DNA of 64,000 bases. It comes from CAYFJO01 sp964343305. Lineage in GTDB: Bacteria > Planctomycetota > Planctomycetia > Pirellulales > Pirellulaceae. How positions within the stretch are numbered: position 1 is the stretch's first letter; every line of letters starts with the position of its first letter. Positions 18,464 to 28,354 of this stretch are shown here, one piece after another. The position numbers and the translations under genes are program-made. Under the pieces are notes generated by a model that made no database searches, was not told the origin of the DNA, and was given only the letters and a program-made list of their open reading frames with translations. The stretch spans positions 1 through 64,000 of the forward strand of contig CAYFJO010000002.1 of assembly GCA_964343305.1 (NCBI GenBank). Reading direction: 5' to 3'.

Positions 18464-19450
18464 TTACTCCACCTGGTGGCAGCGGACGAAATGATCATCG
18501 CTAATCTTGTGCAACACGGGCTCTTCTTCGCGGCAGCGGTCACTGACGTGTTCGCAACGAGTGCAGAACTTGCAGCCGCTGGGCATTTCACTGATCGACG
18601 GCACGTTACCTGGAATGGCGTACAATCGTTCCTGTCTTTTCTCGGACGTGGCCGGCAACGATGCGATCAGACCTTGGGTGTAGGGATGTGTCGGATTGTT
18701 GAAAATATCGTTGATGTTGCCAATCTCTTGAATCTTGCCGCCGTACATCACGATCGCGCGATGGCAGGTTTCGGCAACGACGGCCAAGTCGTGCGTGATC
18801 AAAATGATCGACGAGTCGTCTTCTTTTTCCTTCAGTTCGAGCATCAAGTCGAGGATCTGGGCTTGAGTGGTCACGTCAAGCGCCGTCGTCGGTTCGTCGG
18901 CGATCAAAATTCTGGGATGACAGATCAAGGCCATCGCGATCATCACGCGTTGCCGCATGCCACCGGAAAACTGATGTGGATACTCCTTCATCCGCTGCGC
19001 CGCGTCTGGAATGCCGACCCGTGTCAGCATGTTAACCGCTCGCTCTTGAGCCTGCTCGCGCGTGACATCTTCGTGCGTGAGGATCGTCTCCATGACCTGC
19101 ATGCCAATGGTGAACACGGGGTTCAGTGCCGTCATCGGTTCCTGGAAAATCATGGCAATCTGGTTGCCTCGTACGCGTCGCATGTCCGACCATGAAAGTT
19201 GCAGAAGATCTTCGTCGTTCAGCAGGATTTCGCCCTCAGCGATGTTTCCCGGCGGTTGCGGAATCAGCCGCATGATCGAAAGTGCCGTCACCGATTTTCC
19301 TGAACCCGATTCGCCGACAATGCCCAGGACTTCACCCGGATAGACATTGAACGTCACGCCGCCGACGGCCGTGGCGTCTTCATCCTCGACGCGAAACGTC
19401 ACGACCAGATCGCGGACGCTTAAGACGGGTTTTGCAGAGTTTGTGGACAT
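18464..19450 (-). CDS. peptide ABC transporter ATPase, OppD/DppD type (first pair)
   Basis: 328 residues. Walker A is GESGSGKSV, followed by MIFQEPMTALNPV, the signature FSGGMRQRV, Walker B ILIADEPTTALD and the H-loop THDLA. The C-terminal motif is CKFCTRCEHVSDRC, with four cysteines where an Fe-S site is known in relatives. The ATG directly follows the stop of the permease gene with no gap, so translation is likely coupled. It differs from the second D-type ATPase downstream in many positions, so the duplication is not recent. Confidence 0.93.
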   Translation of the reverse strand: MSTNSAKPVLSVRDLVVTFRVEDEDATAVGGVTFNVYPGEVLGIVGESGSGKSVTALSIMRLIPQPPGNIAEGEILLNDEDLLQLSWSDMRRVRGNQIAMIFQEPMTALNPVFTIGMQVMETILTHEDVTREQAQERAVNMLTRVGIPDAAQRMKEYPHQFSGGMRQRVMIAMALICHPRILIADEPTTALDVTTQAQILDLMLELKEKEDDSSIILITHDLAVVAETCHRAIVMYGGKIQEIGNINDIFNNPTHPYTQGLIASLPATSEKRQERLYAIPGNVPSISEMPSGCKFCTRCEHVSDRCREEEPVLHKISDDHFVRCHQVE

Positions 19451-20563
19451 TTATCGGAGACGGCTTACGACTTTCGGATCAAACGCTTCGCGCACCGCTT
19501 CGCCGATGAACACGATCAATTGCAACGTGACAAACATCGAGCCCAGCGGGAACACGACCAGGTGCCACATGTCGTCCAAGTTGGACATGTTTTGTTTCGC
19601 TTGCCGGACCATTTCACCCCAACTTGGCGTTGGCGGCGGCAGACCATAGCCGAGGAAGTCCAGCGAAACGAGCGCGACGATGGACGACACAATGGCAAAC
19701 GGCGCGAACGTGATGACGGGTGTCAACGCGTTGGGCAAAATGTGTCGAATCATGATCGACAAGTTCCCCTCGCCATTGGCGATGGCGGCGGCGACATAGT
19801 CTTTAGCCTTTTCGCGGTAGAACTCGCCACGAATGTAATACGTGATTGCCATCCAGCCGAAACTCGCCAGGACGCAGACCAGCATCGTAAAGCTTTTGCC
19901 GATAAGCGCTCCAATGATGATGATGGTGTACAAGAACGGCACGGCTCCCCAGATTTCAACGAAACGCTGGCCCACAATATCGACCCAGCGGCCGAAGTAA
20001 CCGAGAACCGCGCCGACGAAAATTCCGATCGTGTACGAAATGCCGACGACGATCAGAGCAAAATTCATCGAGACGCGAAAACCGTAGGCCAGCCGCGTTA
20101 AGACATCGCGAGCGCCGGTGTCGGTTCCGAGCCAATGGGCACTGGACGGCGGATGCGGGGGGGATCCTTCCAAATCCAGAAACGATTCGCTGTGGTGATA
20201 CGGCATCGGCGGTAGGAGCACCCAGTTTCCATTGGATTGTTCAGCAAATTGTTCTTTTAGCTTTCGATAATCGGCTTCGCCTTGCCGCGGCCGGCCTTGG
20301 TCGTCAAGTTGGTTGAAAACTTCGGACAGATGAATGGACCGGCCGCCAATGCCAAACGCGTCGTCCAGGTAGTTTTTGAGCGCGGGAAAGTAGTAACGCC
20401 CCTCGTAACGGACGATCAGCGCACGGTCGTTCACCAAAAACGGCAAAAAGAATGTCAACAGATACGCGCTGGCGAGCAACAAGAAACTATAGTATCCCCG
20501 CTTCATCCGGCGAAACCGGCGAAGTCTCATTTGCAGCGGTGATAGGGATTTCGTTTCAGCCAT
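19451..20563 (-). CDS. yejE: peptide ABC transporter permease, YejE type
   Basis: 370 residues from the ATG at 20563, which follows AAAGAA. A TTG at 20584 in the same frame overlaps the yejB end and is less likely. The N-terminus (RRMKRGYYSFLLL, FFLPFLVNDRALIVRYEGRYYFPA) is the YejE pattern with a large periplasmic loop before the transport core. LGTDTGARDVLTRLAYGFR and the coupling EAA-like region (YVAAAIANGEGNLSIMIRHILPN) mark the core, with about six membrane helices. In Enterobacteria YejABEF imports peptides, including microcin C. The substrate here is unknown. Confidence 0.9.
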   Translation of the reverse strand: MAETKSLSPLQMRLRRFRRMKRGYYSFLLLASAYLLTFFLPFLVNDRALIVRYEGRYYFPALKNYLDDAFGIGGRSIHLSEVFNQLDDQGRPRQGEADYRKLKEQFAEQSNGNWVLLPPMPYHHSESFLDLEGSPPHPPSSAHWLGTDTGARDVLTRLAYGFRVSMNFALIVVGISYTIGIFVGAVLGYFGRWVDIVGQRFVEIWGAVPFLYTIIIIGALIGKSFTMLVCVLASFGWMAITYYIRGEFYREKAKDYVAAAIANGEGNLSIMIRHILPNALTPVITFAPFAIVSSIVALVSLDFLGYGLPPPTPSWGEMVRQAKQNMSNLDDMWHLVVFPLGSMFVTLQLIVFIGEAVREAFDPKVVSRLR

Positions 20564-20576
20564 TTCTTTGCAGCGT

Positions 20577-21689
20577 TTATTCAAATCGGATGCGTGGATC
20601 GATCAATGCGTACAGGAAATCGGAAATGATGTTTCCGATCAAAATCAGAAAGGTGTTAATGCAAAGCACGCCCATTACAACCGGATAGTCCGTTTCAATG
20701 ATCGCCGTGAAGCCGAGATAGCCGATACCGTCGATATTGAACACGACTTCGATCAAATACGATCCAGCCATCAGCACGCTCAGCGCATGTCCCAGTCCGG
20801 TGGCAAGCGGAATTAACGAATTGCGCAGCGTGTGCAGTAAGATAACCCGCGCAGGCGAAATCCCCTTGGCGAACGCAGTGCGCACGTAGTCCTGCCCAAG
20901 ATTCTCCATCAACGAGTTCTTGGTCAGAATTGTCAGCGACGCGAAACTGCCCATCATGTAACAAATCACCGGCAGCAACATGTGATAGGCGCGATCAATC
21001 GATCGGGATGTCCACGACATACGATCCCATTCGAGTAGGCCAAAATCATCTTCCACTTCGTCTTCGTCTTCGAGCCAGCGCACAACCGACGGCAAGTCGT
21101 CGTACGACGAGGTCTTGATGTCGCCCAGCGGCATCCAGTCAACGACCCGTCCGCTGGCCAACGCGACAAGCAACAGCGCGCCCAGCGCCCATCCTGGTAT
21201 GGAGTAACCGACGAAAACAATTGCCGAGGTCGTGAAGTCGAACGCGGTGCCGTGTTTTAACGCCTTGAGGATTCCCAGTGGAACTGAAATCAAATAGGCG
21301 AGCAGGAAACCCGTCAATCCAAACGTCAGGCTGATCGGAATGCGGCGGGCAATTTTTTCGAGAACGGGTTCCTTGGTTTTGTTCGATTCGCCCAGGTTCA
21401 ACATGCAGACATCTTTGAGCCACAGGAAATAGGCGACATATCCGGGTTTGTCGAGATGATATTGAGCTTTGAGTTGCTCAAGTTGGTCGTCGGTCAGTTC
21501 GACGTTCGAGCCGTTCGTGCCACCGCTGCCTCCGGCCGCTTCGCCCGCGCCGGTCGCTTGGCGCAGCAGCATCAATTCACGTTCCAGCGGGCCGCCCGGA
21601 ACGAAACGCGTAATGGTAAACGCGATCACCGTGACGCCAATGAACGTGGGGATCATCAACAACAGGCGTCGAATGAAATAGGCTGTCAT
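20577..21689 (-). CDS. yejB: peptide ABC transporter permease, YejB type
   Basis: 370 residues. The start MTAYFIRRLLLMIPTFIGV is the DppB/OppB/YejB N-terminal helix, and FVPGGPLERE follows it. The core carries LNLGES, six predicted helices and the coupling motif YVRTAFAKGISPARVILLHTLRNSL. An acidic loop (EDEDEVEDDFG) between helices is longer than usual. The gene ends 14 bp before the ATG of yejE. It lies 127 bp downstream of the binding-protein gene, with palindrome B1 in the gap. It forms the heterodimeric membrane channel with YejE. Confidence 0.9.
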   Translation of the reverse strand: MTAYFIRRLLLMIPTFIGVTVIAFTITRFVPGGPLERELMLLRQATGAGEAAGGSGGTNGSNVELTDDQLEQLKAQYHLDKPGYVAYFLWLKDVCMLNLGESNKTKEPVLEKIARRIPISLTFGLTGFLLAYLISVPLGILKALKHGTAFDFTTSAIVFVGYSIPGWALGALLLVALASGRVVDWMPLGDIKTSSYDDLPSVVRWLEDEDEVEDDFGLLEWDRMSWTSRSIDRAYHMLLPVICYMMGSFASLTILTKNSLMENLGQDYVRTAFAKGISPARVILLHTLRNSLIPLATGLGHALSVLMAGSYLIEVVFNIDGIGYLGFTAIIETDYPVVMGVLCINTFLILIGNIISDFLYALIDPRIRFE

Positions 21690-21753
21690 AACCGCCGTGT
21701 TACTTGGAGGACGAGATGGTGTTCAACGGTCCGTCGTTGATTGAATAGAAAAG

Positions 21754-21808
21754 TGTAGCCGCACTCGCCAAGAGTGCGGTCGTCCGCGTTCTGGCGAACG
21801 CAGCTACA
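21754..21808. repeat. family B element (copy 1)
   Basis: Outer ends TGTAGC...GCTACA. The left hairpin is CCGCACTC/GAGTGCGG and the right is GTTC/GAAC around TGGC. The last 27 bases (21782-21808) are identical to 43654-43680. It lies between the binding-protein gene and yejB, nine bases after the stop of the former. Confidence 0.88.
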
Positions 21809-21816
21809 TTGTATGT

Positions 21817-23706
21817 CTACCAAGGCTTGATTTCTTCTTCGGGGATGTCAAGTTTGTCACCGCTCTTTTTGGCCGCCTTGAGTGCCTTGTCCTTTTCCGG
21901 ATCGATCCACCACAGGGCAAATGCGTCGTCCCATTCATGGAACTTCAACAACACCGTGTCGGGCATGCCGAATTTGTTCCAGTAAACAATGCGTTCGTTG
22001 GGCGAGTACCAGTCGAGCATATAGCCGTGAGTATTAAACAACTCGGCATCCAGTTGTTTCAACAGTTCGACCCGTTTGTCGTAATCAAATTCTGCTTCAT
22101 ATTCCTCGATGATTTTGTCGATGGCCTCGCTTTGATAGCCGGGAATGTTGTTGCTGCCTTTTTCCTCGGACAGCGTGCTGTGGTAATTGGTCCTCGGATT
22201 GGGGAACAGAATCGCGCCCCATGCCGCCGACGTGATTTGAAATTTTCGATCCTGCATGTTGGCCCAAGCCGTTTGCGGGTCCATTAATTCCAGAGTAATT
22301 TCCACGCCAGCCTGTTCGCATGCTTCTTTGAGCACGGCCAGATACTTTTCAAAAAACTGGCTGCGATAAGTCAGTTTAAAGGTCAGGCGATTGCCGTCTT
22401 TGATTCGGATTCCGTCCCCACCGCGCTCCGTCCAGCCCGCTTCGTCAAGCAATTTCGCGGCGGCTTGCGGATCGTATTCGACGAGTTCGTTGTCGTGATT
22501 CTCGGCATCACTTCCGGGAAAGTATGATTTCAATGGGGTGTATTCGTTGTAGGCGAATTTCTCGATCATCGTCTTGCGGTCATAAAGATGAGCGATCGCC
22601 TTGCGGATTCGGATGTCGTCCAGCGGCGGGCGTCGCATGTTGAACACCGGACCCTGGAACCCCTTGGGATACTTGGTGTAGACCTTTTGCCGAATCAAGT
22701 GGCCCTTTTTCAACGCCTCACTTTCGCCCAAATCCTCGACCCACCACTTGGCGGTGTAAACGGCATAGAAATCCAATTCGCCTTTCAACGCTTTTTCAAA
22801 TGCCAGCCGGTTCTCGCGGATCACGACGAAGCGAATCTTGTCGATATTGTAGAGGCCCGTGTTTGCGGGATCGTTTTTGGCCCAATAATCCTTGCGGCGG
22901 GTGATCGTGACCGATTCGTCCTTTTTGACGTCTTCCGAATGCACGGTGTAAGGACCGGTCACGGCGGTGTATTTGAAATTGTATTCGTCCAGGTATTGTT
23001 TGCCGGTCAGTTTTCCAATCTCGTGGGCCGGCAAAAGGATCATGCCGGACATCGTGATAAAGTTGCGCCAGTCTTTTCCCTTACATTTGACCTCGACAAT
23101 GTACTTGGATTTGGCGACGGGCTCTTCCATTTTGTCGCAGATCGACGCCTTACTCATTGGATCGAGCAGCGTGTCGTCGTTGATCAGCCGATAGGTTGCA
23201 ATGACGTCATCCGCCACAACCGGCTTGCCGTCGGACCAGTGCGCTTTAGGATTGATCCGGAACGTAAACTTCATCTTGTCTTCGGAAATCTTCCAGTGAC
23301 TCGCCAAACCTGGCATGAAATTCAGGTTACGCGGATCGATGCCCAACAGCGATTCGTACATCAGGTCACGCACGAGATAATTGAACTGCGTGTTTGACTT
23401 GGTGCCGTACATCCGCAAGTTGTCGGGCCAAGTCAAAATGTGCGACAGCATCGCGCCGCCTTTGACCGCCCTGGGATCGCCAATCGGTTCCGTCTCGGCG
23501 GTTTCCCAACCTTCGCCCGTGAAGCCGGGTCCGCCGTCTTCGGCCGAAACGCTGGGATCGCCGTCGGGGAATTCGACTTTCACATCACCTTCGCCACCGT
23601 TTCCTTTTCCATTGGAACCATTGGTCGTAGGGCCCGGCGAGCCCGAACAGCCCATAACAAACAGCGTGATCGCTAGCAGCCAAACGGCGGACAATGAACG
23701 ATTCAT
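21817..23706 (-). CDS. peptide-binding lipoprotein (SBP family 5, YejA-like)
   Basis: 629 residues with a lipobox (FVMGC, Cys20) and a long G/N/S/E-rich linker before the mature domain at about residue 70. The body is a family 5 extracellular solute-binding protein: MYESLLGIDPRNLNFMPGLA, FTFRINPKAHWSDGKPV near 150, and the YejA-like FNMRRPPLDDIRIRKAI near 360. It captures peptides outside the inner membrane and delivers them to the two permeases. It is the first gene of the operon. The linker suits tethering through a thick periplasm-like space. No regulatory box was certain in the region before it. Confidence 0.9.
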   Translation of the reverse strand: MNRSLSAVWLLAITLFVMGCSGSPGPTTNGSNGKGNGGEGDVKVEFPDGDPSVSAEDGGPGFTGEGWETAETEPIGDPRAVKGGAMLSHILTWPDNLRMYGTKSNTQFNYLVRDLMYESLLGIDPRNLNFMPGLASHWKISEDKMKFTFRINPKAHWSDGKPVVADDVIATYRLINDDTLLDPMSKASICDKMEEPVAKSKYIVEVKCKGKDWRNFITMSGMILLPAHEIGKLTGKQYLDEYNFKYTAVTGPYTVHSEDVKKDESVTITRRKDYWAKNDPANTGLYNIDKIRFVVIRENRLAFEKALKGELDFYAVYTAKWWVEDLGESEALKKGHLIRQKVYTKYPKGFQGPVFNMRRPPLDDIRIRKAIAHLYDRKTMIEKFAYNEYTPLKSYFPGSDAENHDNELVEYDPQAAAKLLDEAGWTERGGDGIRIKDGNRLTFKLTYRSQFFEKYLAVLKEACEQAGVEITLELMDPQTAWANMQDRKFQITSAAWGAILFPNPRTNYHSTLSEEKGSNNIPGYQSEAIDKIIEEYEAEFDYDKRVELLKQLDAELFNTHGYMLDWYSPNERIVYWNKFGMPDTVLLKFHEWDDAFALWWIDPEKDKALKAAKKSGDKLDIPEEEIKPW

Positions 23707-24086
23707 GGTGAAGACCTTTTAAGGTGAGAGTAATCCGTCAGTGAGGAATCGTGCATGCACCACGATTGATCTGAACAAACTCCATTGTAGTAAAGGTATG
23801 CTACAAATTGAGTTGCGTCGGGTCAAGCGAATCCTGTTGAGCATCCATTTTGTGGATCGTTCCGTTGGCTCTCGACTCGGTGAGACTTTCAATCGATCAG
23901 CTAGCGGGCCGATGAGAAGTTGGGCCGCCAGAGGATTGAGAACCCATGTTGACCTGTTTTCCCAAAAACGTGTACCCTCCCCCACTATTTTAGATTCGCC
24001 GCGCGGAACTCGTTGAGTCGCCAAACTCATGTTTGGCCAACCGCCGTGGCTGTAAAAACCAGGTGTCCTCAAGGATGAGGAATATC
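23707..24086. other. divergent intergenic region (380 bp)
   Basis: This region separates the ABC operon (minus) from the CxxCH protein gene (plus), so it must hold the promoter of both. A small inverted repeat TTGTAG/CTACAA near 23785-23806 is a possible operator. A GAGG at 24077-24080 supports the ATG at 24087. I could not identify convincing -35/-10 pairs. Confidence 0.5.
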
Positions 24087-27000
24087 ATGAGACACTTACT
24101 CAAGGATGGTTCGACGGTCGCCCGATTCATGGTGATCGTCGGCGCTCTGACGCTTGTTACAAGTCCGCTGCTGGTCTCTCAACAGGCGACCGCTCAAGAA
24201 GCGGAATGGATTTGGTCGCCGGACCACGACAAGAACGATGTCCCCTCGGGCGATTGCTACTTTCGCAAGTCGTTCAACATCAATTCGCCGGAGCGCGGTG
24301 AAATTCGAATTGCCGCGGACGACGCCTACGAATTGTATTTCAACGGCAAACGCATTGGCACGGGCAGTTCGGCTCGCAACCTGGATCGCTATGACCTCCG
24401 ATCGCATTTGCGCCGTGGACGAAACATTGTCGCGGTCAAAGTTTCCAACCAGCGCGGTTCGACCGCGGCGTTGGCCGCACGGGTCCAAGTCAAAGAGCGG
24501 GGCCGCGGTTGGTCCAACTTTTCGACCGACGAATCCTGGCGAACGGCGATCAGCACTTTTCCGTTGTGGAGTTTGCCTGTTTATAACGACCGAGGTTGGC
24601 AGCGGGCGCAGAGTTTTGGCCCGCTTGGCAGCACCGAGCCGTGGGATCGACGCAAAGAAGTCGCCGTGACACAACAACAAAGTCATGAGCGTTTTCGCAT
24701 CTCCAGTGAATTCCGCGTCCAGCGCGTGCTGGGAGACGACGACATTAAGTCCGTGATCGCGATGACGTTCAACGAGTTTGGCCAAATCCTGGCCTCCCAG
24801 GAAGACGGCCCATTGATGCTGATCACAGACGCCAATCGTGACGGTGCCCCTGACAAAGTTCAGACTTATTGTGAAGAAGTAAAAAGCTGTCAGGGCATCT
24901 TGGCACTCAACGGAGATGTCTATGTCACGGCCGGTGGCCCAGAGGGAAACGCCCTCTACAAATTGACCGACAAAGATCGCGACGGTAAAGCCGAACTGGT
25001 CGAGGCGCTGGTCAAATTCAAAGGTCCGCCCGGAGAACACGGCCCGCACGGATTGACGCTCGGACCTGACGGCAAAATCTATGTCGTCATCGGCAACCAT
25101 TCTGGAGTCGATGGCGAGTTCGCTGAATCGAGCCCACACAAGAACTATTACTCGGGCGACCTGGTTCCCCGTTATGAGGATCCCGGTGGACATGCCGTGG
25201 GAGTCAAAGTCCCCGGCGGCACGGTCGTTCGCACTGATCTGAAGGGTGAGAAAGTCGAACTCGTCGCCGGCGGACTGCGGAATGCCTACGATCTGGCCTT
25301 CAACGAACATGGCGACTTGTTCGTCCACGACAGCGACATGGAATCGGACATTGGCACTTCCTGGTATCGTCCGACGCAGGTTTATGAAGTCATTCCAGGC
25401 GGTGACTACGGTTGGCGCAGCGGCTGGTCAAAGTGGTCCGACTATTTCGTCGATACATTGCCAGCTATCGTTGATTCCGGACGCGGGTCACCCACCGGGG
25501 CGGTGACTTACAACCACGTCATGTTCCCCAAACGCTTTCATGGCGCGCTGTTTTTGGGCGACTGGTCGGAAGGCCGCATTATCGTCGTCATGATGAAGCG
25601 GTCGGGCGGCAAATATTTGTACAACTCCGAAGTGTTCGTCGAAGGCCAGCCGTTGAACGTCACCGATTTGGAAGTTGGCCCGAACGGATCGCTTTACTTC
25701 ACCACCGGCGGCCGCGGAACGGGCGGCGGCATTTTCAAAATCTCTTGGACTGGCAAAGTCCCTCCCGGCATCCGAAATTTCGGCGAAGGCATCACGCGCG
25801 TGATTCGCCAGCCCCAATTCAATAGCGCTTGGGCCCGGCAAGAGATTGCTCGGTCGAAATTGAAGATCGGCGACGATTGGCAGCGGCTGGTCAGCGGTGT
25901 CGCGTTGACGGCTGCGAATCCACCGCAATATCGTACGCGTGCCTTGGACGTCATGCAGTTGTACGGTCCACTGCCGACTTCGGAATTGTTAGTGACCTTG
26001 TCCACGGACCAGAACGAAGAAGTTCGCGCCAAAGCCACTGAACTGATGGGACTCAATGCCGACGACGCCACGCGCGAAGCGTTGATCGATCTGTTGCAAG
26101 ACCCCGATCGCATCGTGCGCCGCAAGAGCTGTGAAGCACTGGTGCGCGCCGAACAAACTGCGCCTGCGACGCGGTTGTTGTCGCTGCTGACGTCGGAAAG
26201 CCGCTTCGAGTCCTATGCGGCGCGCCGTTTGTTGGAGCGAGTTCCGAGTGAAAGCTGGCGGAACATGATCCTGACCACCGGCGACCACCGACTGTTTATT
26301 CAAGGTGCGCTGGCGTTGATGATCGCCGAGCCGACAAAGGAAAACGCCATCGCGGTCATCTCACGAATGAGCACGTTGTTGGAAGGATTTGTCAGCGATC
26401 ACAATTTTATCGATCTGTTGCGCGTCGCACATGTGACGATTCAACGCGGCAAACTGAAACCCGATGACACTCCCGTGTTCCGATTGCAAGTGGCCGAAGA
26501 GTTTCCTTCGGGCAACTCCCGAATGAATCGCCAACTCGCTCCGTTGCTCGCATTTTTCAAAGTCGGCGAAATCACCGACCGTTATCTGGCGTTCGTGCAA
26601 TCGCAGGATGTCCCGGACGTCGACAAGTTGCACGTCGCCGTGTACTTGCGTTTTGTGGCCGATGGCTGGACGACCGACCAACGCTTGGAGATGTTGCGTT
26701 TTTATTCCAAGGCGATCGAGTGGGAAGGCGGTGGCAGTTACGAGCATTATGTGATGAACGCGTCACGAGATTTTGCCAAGTCGATCGATCCCGAGGACGC
26801 AATGCTTGTGATCGAAGACGGAGCCCGCTGGCCGCATGCCGCGGTCGGTGCGCTTTACAAGTTGCCGAAATTGGTTGACGAGAAGACCTTGGCCACGGTC
26901 AAGCGGCTGGAAGACGAACTCGAAGGCCGCGAAGACGACGCGGCGAGACAATTCAAAATTGGTTTGGTTGCCATCCTGGCTCGCAGCGGCGATGACGCGT

Positions 27001-27908
27001 CGCTGGAACACTTGCGCGACGTGTGGCTGCGCGACCCGGAACGCCGTGAGATCATCGCTATGGGTCTGGCCCAATCGCCCGGAGGTGAAAACTGGGATTA
27101 CCTGCTACACAGCCTGGCCATCGTCGACAAAGAGGCCGCCCGCGAAGTGATGAAGAAGCTCGTAACCGTCAATTTCCGGCCTGACGAAGCGGAGTTCTAT
27201 CGCCACGTGATCATGAAAGGCCTGGCGCTGGAAGACAAAGGTGCGGACCTTTCCATCGAACTGTTGAAGCACTGGACTGGCGAAGACGTCTCCGCGGAAG
27301 ACGCCGAATGGAAGACCGCCATCGCTGATTGGCAAAAGTGGTATCGCCAGAAGTTTCCCAATGGCGCGGACCCGGTGTTGCCAGTCGAAGACGAAAACAG
27401 CATCTATAAGTTTGACGAATTGTTGGAGTACTTGTCAGGCGAAGATGGCTCTCTCGGCAACGTCGACAAGGGTAAACTGGTCTTCACCAAAGGCCAGTGC
27501 GCCAAGTGCCATCGTCACGGCGGTGCTGGCGAAATCATGGGCCCCGATCTTACTTCGTTGGCCAAACGCTTCACGCGCAAAGAAGTCCTGCAATCGATCC
27601 TCTTCCCGTCGCACATTATTTCGGATCAGTACGCTGCTAAGTCGATTCTTACGGTCGACGGCAAGCAGTACACGGGCATTGTCGCTCCCGGCGCTGCGGG
27701 CGAAATTGTCATCCTGCAATCCAACGGCAAGAAGAAGCCAATCTCGGAGGACGACGTGGACGAGACGGTCATCAGCAAAAAGTCAGCGATGCCGGACAAC
27801 CTGCTGAACGAACTGTCACTCGAAGAGATCGCCGACCTCTTCGCCTTCCTGGGCGTCGCACCGCCGCCCGACCTGGCGAAGAAGCCTTCTGGTACTCGCA
27901 TTAAGTAG
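24087..27908 (+). CDS. PVC-type CxxCH protein: propeller, HEAT repeats, cytochrome c
   Basis: 1273 residues. The ATG at 24087 has GAGG six bases upstream and precedes a signal peptide ending ATAQ, so it is preferred over ATGs at 24033 and 24075. In order the protein has: a galactose-binding-like domain (AEWIWSP... YELYFNGKRIGTG, about 37-180); a PQQ-glucose-dehydrogenase-like beta-propeller with calcium-type DANRDGAPDK and DKDRDGKAEL loops (about 205-560); helical HEAT-like repeats (about 590-1080); and a C-terminal cytochrome c with CAKCH at 1138-1142. Such proteins are typical of Planctomycetes and Verrucomicrobia and are thought to oxidise sugars outside the cytosol. It stands alone rather than in an obvious operon. 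Confidence 0.9.
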   Translation: MRHLLKDGSTVARFMVIVGALTLVTSPLLVSQQATAQEAEWIWSPDHDKNDVPSGDCYFRKSFNINSPERGEIRIAADDAYELYFNGKRIGTGSSARNLDRYDLRSHLRRGRNIVAVKVSNQRGSTAALAARVQVKERGRGWSNFSTDESWRTAISTFPLWSLPVYNDRGWQRAQSFGPLGSTEPWDRRKEVAVTQQQSHERFRISSEFRVQRVLGDDDIKSVIAMTFNEFGQILASQEDGPLMLITDANRDGAPDKVQTYCEEVKSCQGILALNGDVYVTAGGPEGNALYKLTDKDRDGKAELVEALVKFKGPPGEHGPHGLTLGPDGKIYVVIGNHSGVDGEFAESSPHKNYYSGDLVPRYEDPGGHAVGVKVPGGTVVRTDLKGEKVELVAGGLRNAYDLAFNEHGDLFVHDSDMESDIGTSWYRPTQVYEVIPGGDYGWRSGWSKWSDYFVDTLPAIVDSGRGSPTGAVTYNHVMFPKRFHGALFLGDWSEGRIIVVMMKRSGGKYLYNSEVFVEGQPLNVTDLEVGPNGSLYFTTGGRGTGGGIFKISWTGKVPPGIRNFGEGITRVIRQPQFNSAWARQEIARSKLKIGDDWQRLVSGVALTAANPPQYRTRALDVMQLYGPLPTSELLVTLSTDQNEEVRAKATELMGLNADDATREALIDLLQDPDRIVRRKSCEALVRAEQTAPATRLLSLLTSESRFESYAARRLLERVPSESWRNMILTTGDHRLFIQGALALMIAEPTKENAIAVISRMSTLLEGFVSDHNFIDLLRVAHVTIQRGKLKPDDTPVFRLQVAEEFPSGNSRMNRQLAPLLAFFKVGEITDRYLAFVQSQDVPDVDKLHVAVYLRFVADGWTTDQRLEMLRFYSKAIEWEGGGSYEHYVMNASRDFAKSIDPEDAMLVIEDGARWPHAAVGALYKLPKLVDEKTLATVKRLEDELEGREDDAARQFKIGLVAILARSGDDASLEHLRDVWLRDPERREIIAMGLAQSPGGENWDYLLHSLAIVDKEAAREVMKKLVTVNFRPDEAEFYRHVIMKGLALEDKGADLSIELLKHWTGEDVSAEDAEWKTAIADWQKWYRQKFPNGADPVLPVEDENSIYKFDELLEYLSGEDGSLGNVDKGKLVFTKGQCAKCHRHGGAGEIMGPDLTSLAKRFTRKEVLQSILFPSHIISDQYAAKSILTVDGKQYTGIVAPGAAGEIVILQSNGKKKPISEDDVDETVISKKSAMPDNLLNELSLEEIADLFAFLGVAPPPDLAKKPSGTRIK

Positions 27909-27967
27909 TTTGAGTCGCACAGAACGGCCGGTTGTATTTCTGCTTGACACATCCAAGAATACGTGGC

Positions 27968-28285
27968 ATGCAAGCCACGGCAACAAACCACCCAATCAAC
28001 CGCTTTCAATGGTTTGTCATTCTAGTCTTGGTTGGCATTTGTACGATCCCGCTGGGTCTCTTGTGCCGTTACTCAACGGTAGAGGTTTTACACGAGGACT
28101 ACAAAACTCCGATTGACACGTTGGAATCTGTTCTCGAGATCGTGGTAAATCCCTATTCAAGTTTTTGGCGCAAAATTGAGTCCGGGGAAGTTGACATCCC
28201 GGGCATTCGTTTTGTCAAGAAGTTTTCCGAGGCTACTAATCCCAACCAGACGCTGCAATGGCCGCAGATTGAGCAGAGCAATTGA
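27968..28285 (+). CDS. small single-helix membrane protein
   Basis: 105 residues from the ATG at 27968. One hydrophobic segment (about residues 14-33) is followed by a soluble tail of 70 residues with no recognised motif (VEVLHEDYKTPIDTLESVLEIV). The ATG lies in the loop of a small hairpin (GTGGC/GCCAC, 27963-27978), which could limit ribosome access or mean that the real start is the upstream in-frame ATG at 27932. It follows the CxxCH gene by 59 bp. The ORF is real by length and composition only. Confidence 0.45.
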   Translation: MQATATNHPINRFQWFVILVLVGICTIPLGLLCRYSTVEVLHEDYKTPIDTLESVLEIVVNPYSSFWRKIESGEVDIPGIRFVKKFSEATNPNQTLQWPQIEQSN

Positions 28286-28354
28286 AATCCGTTGAGTCGC
28301 CATCGCAGTTGCTTGATGGTTGATCAGCAGGGCGCGAATGATACACATGCATTC

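Noticed and set aside
24096..25328. 410-codon frame antisense to the CxxCH protein
   Set aside because: Overlaps the propeller-coding region fully and shows no motif or start signal.
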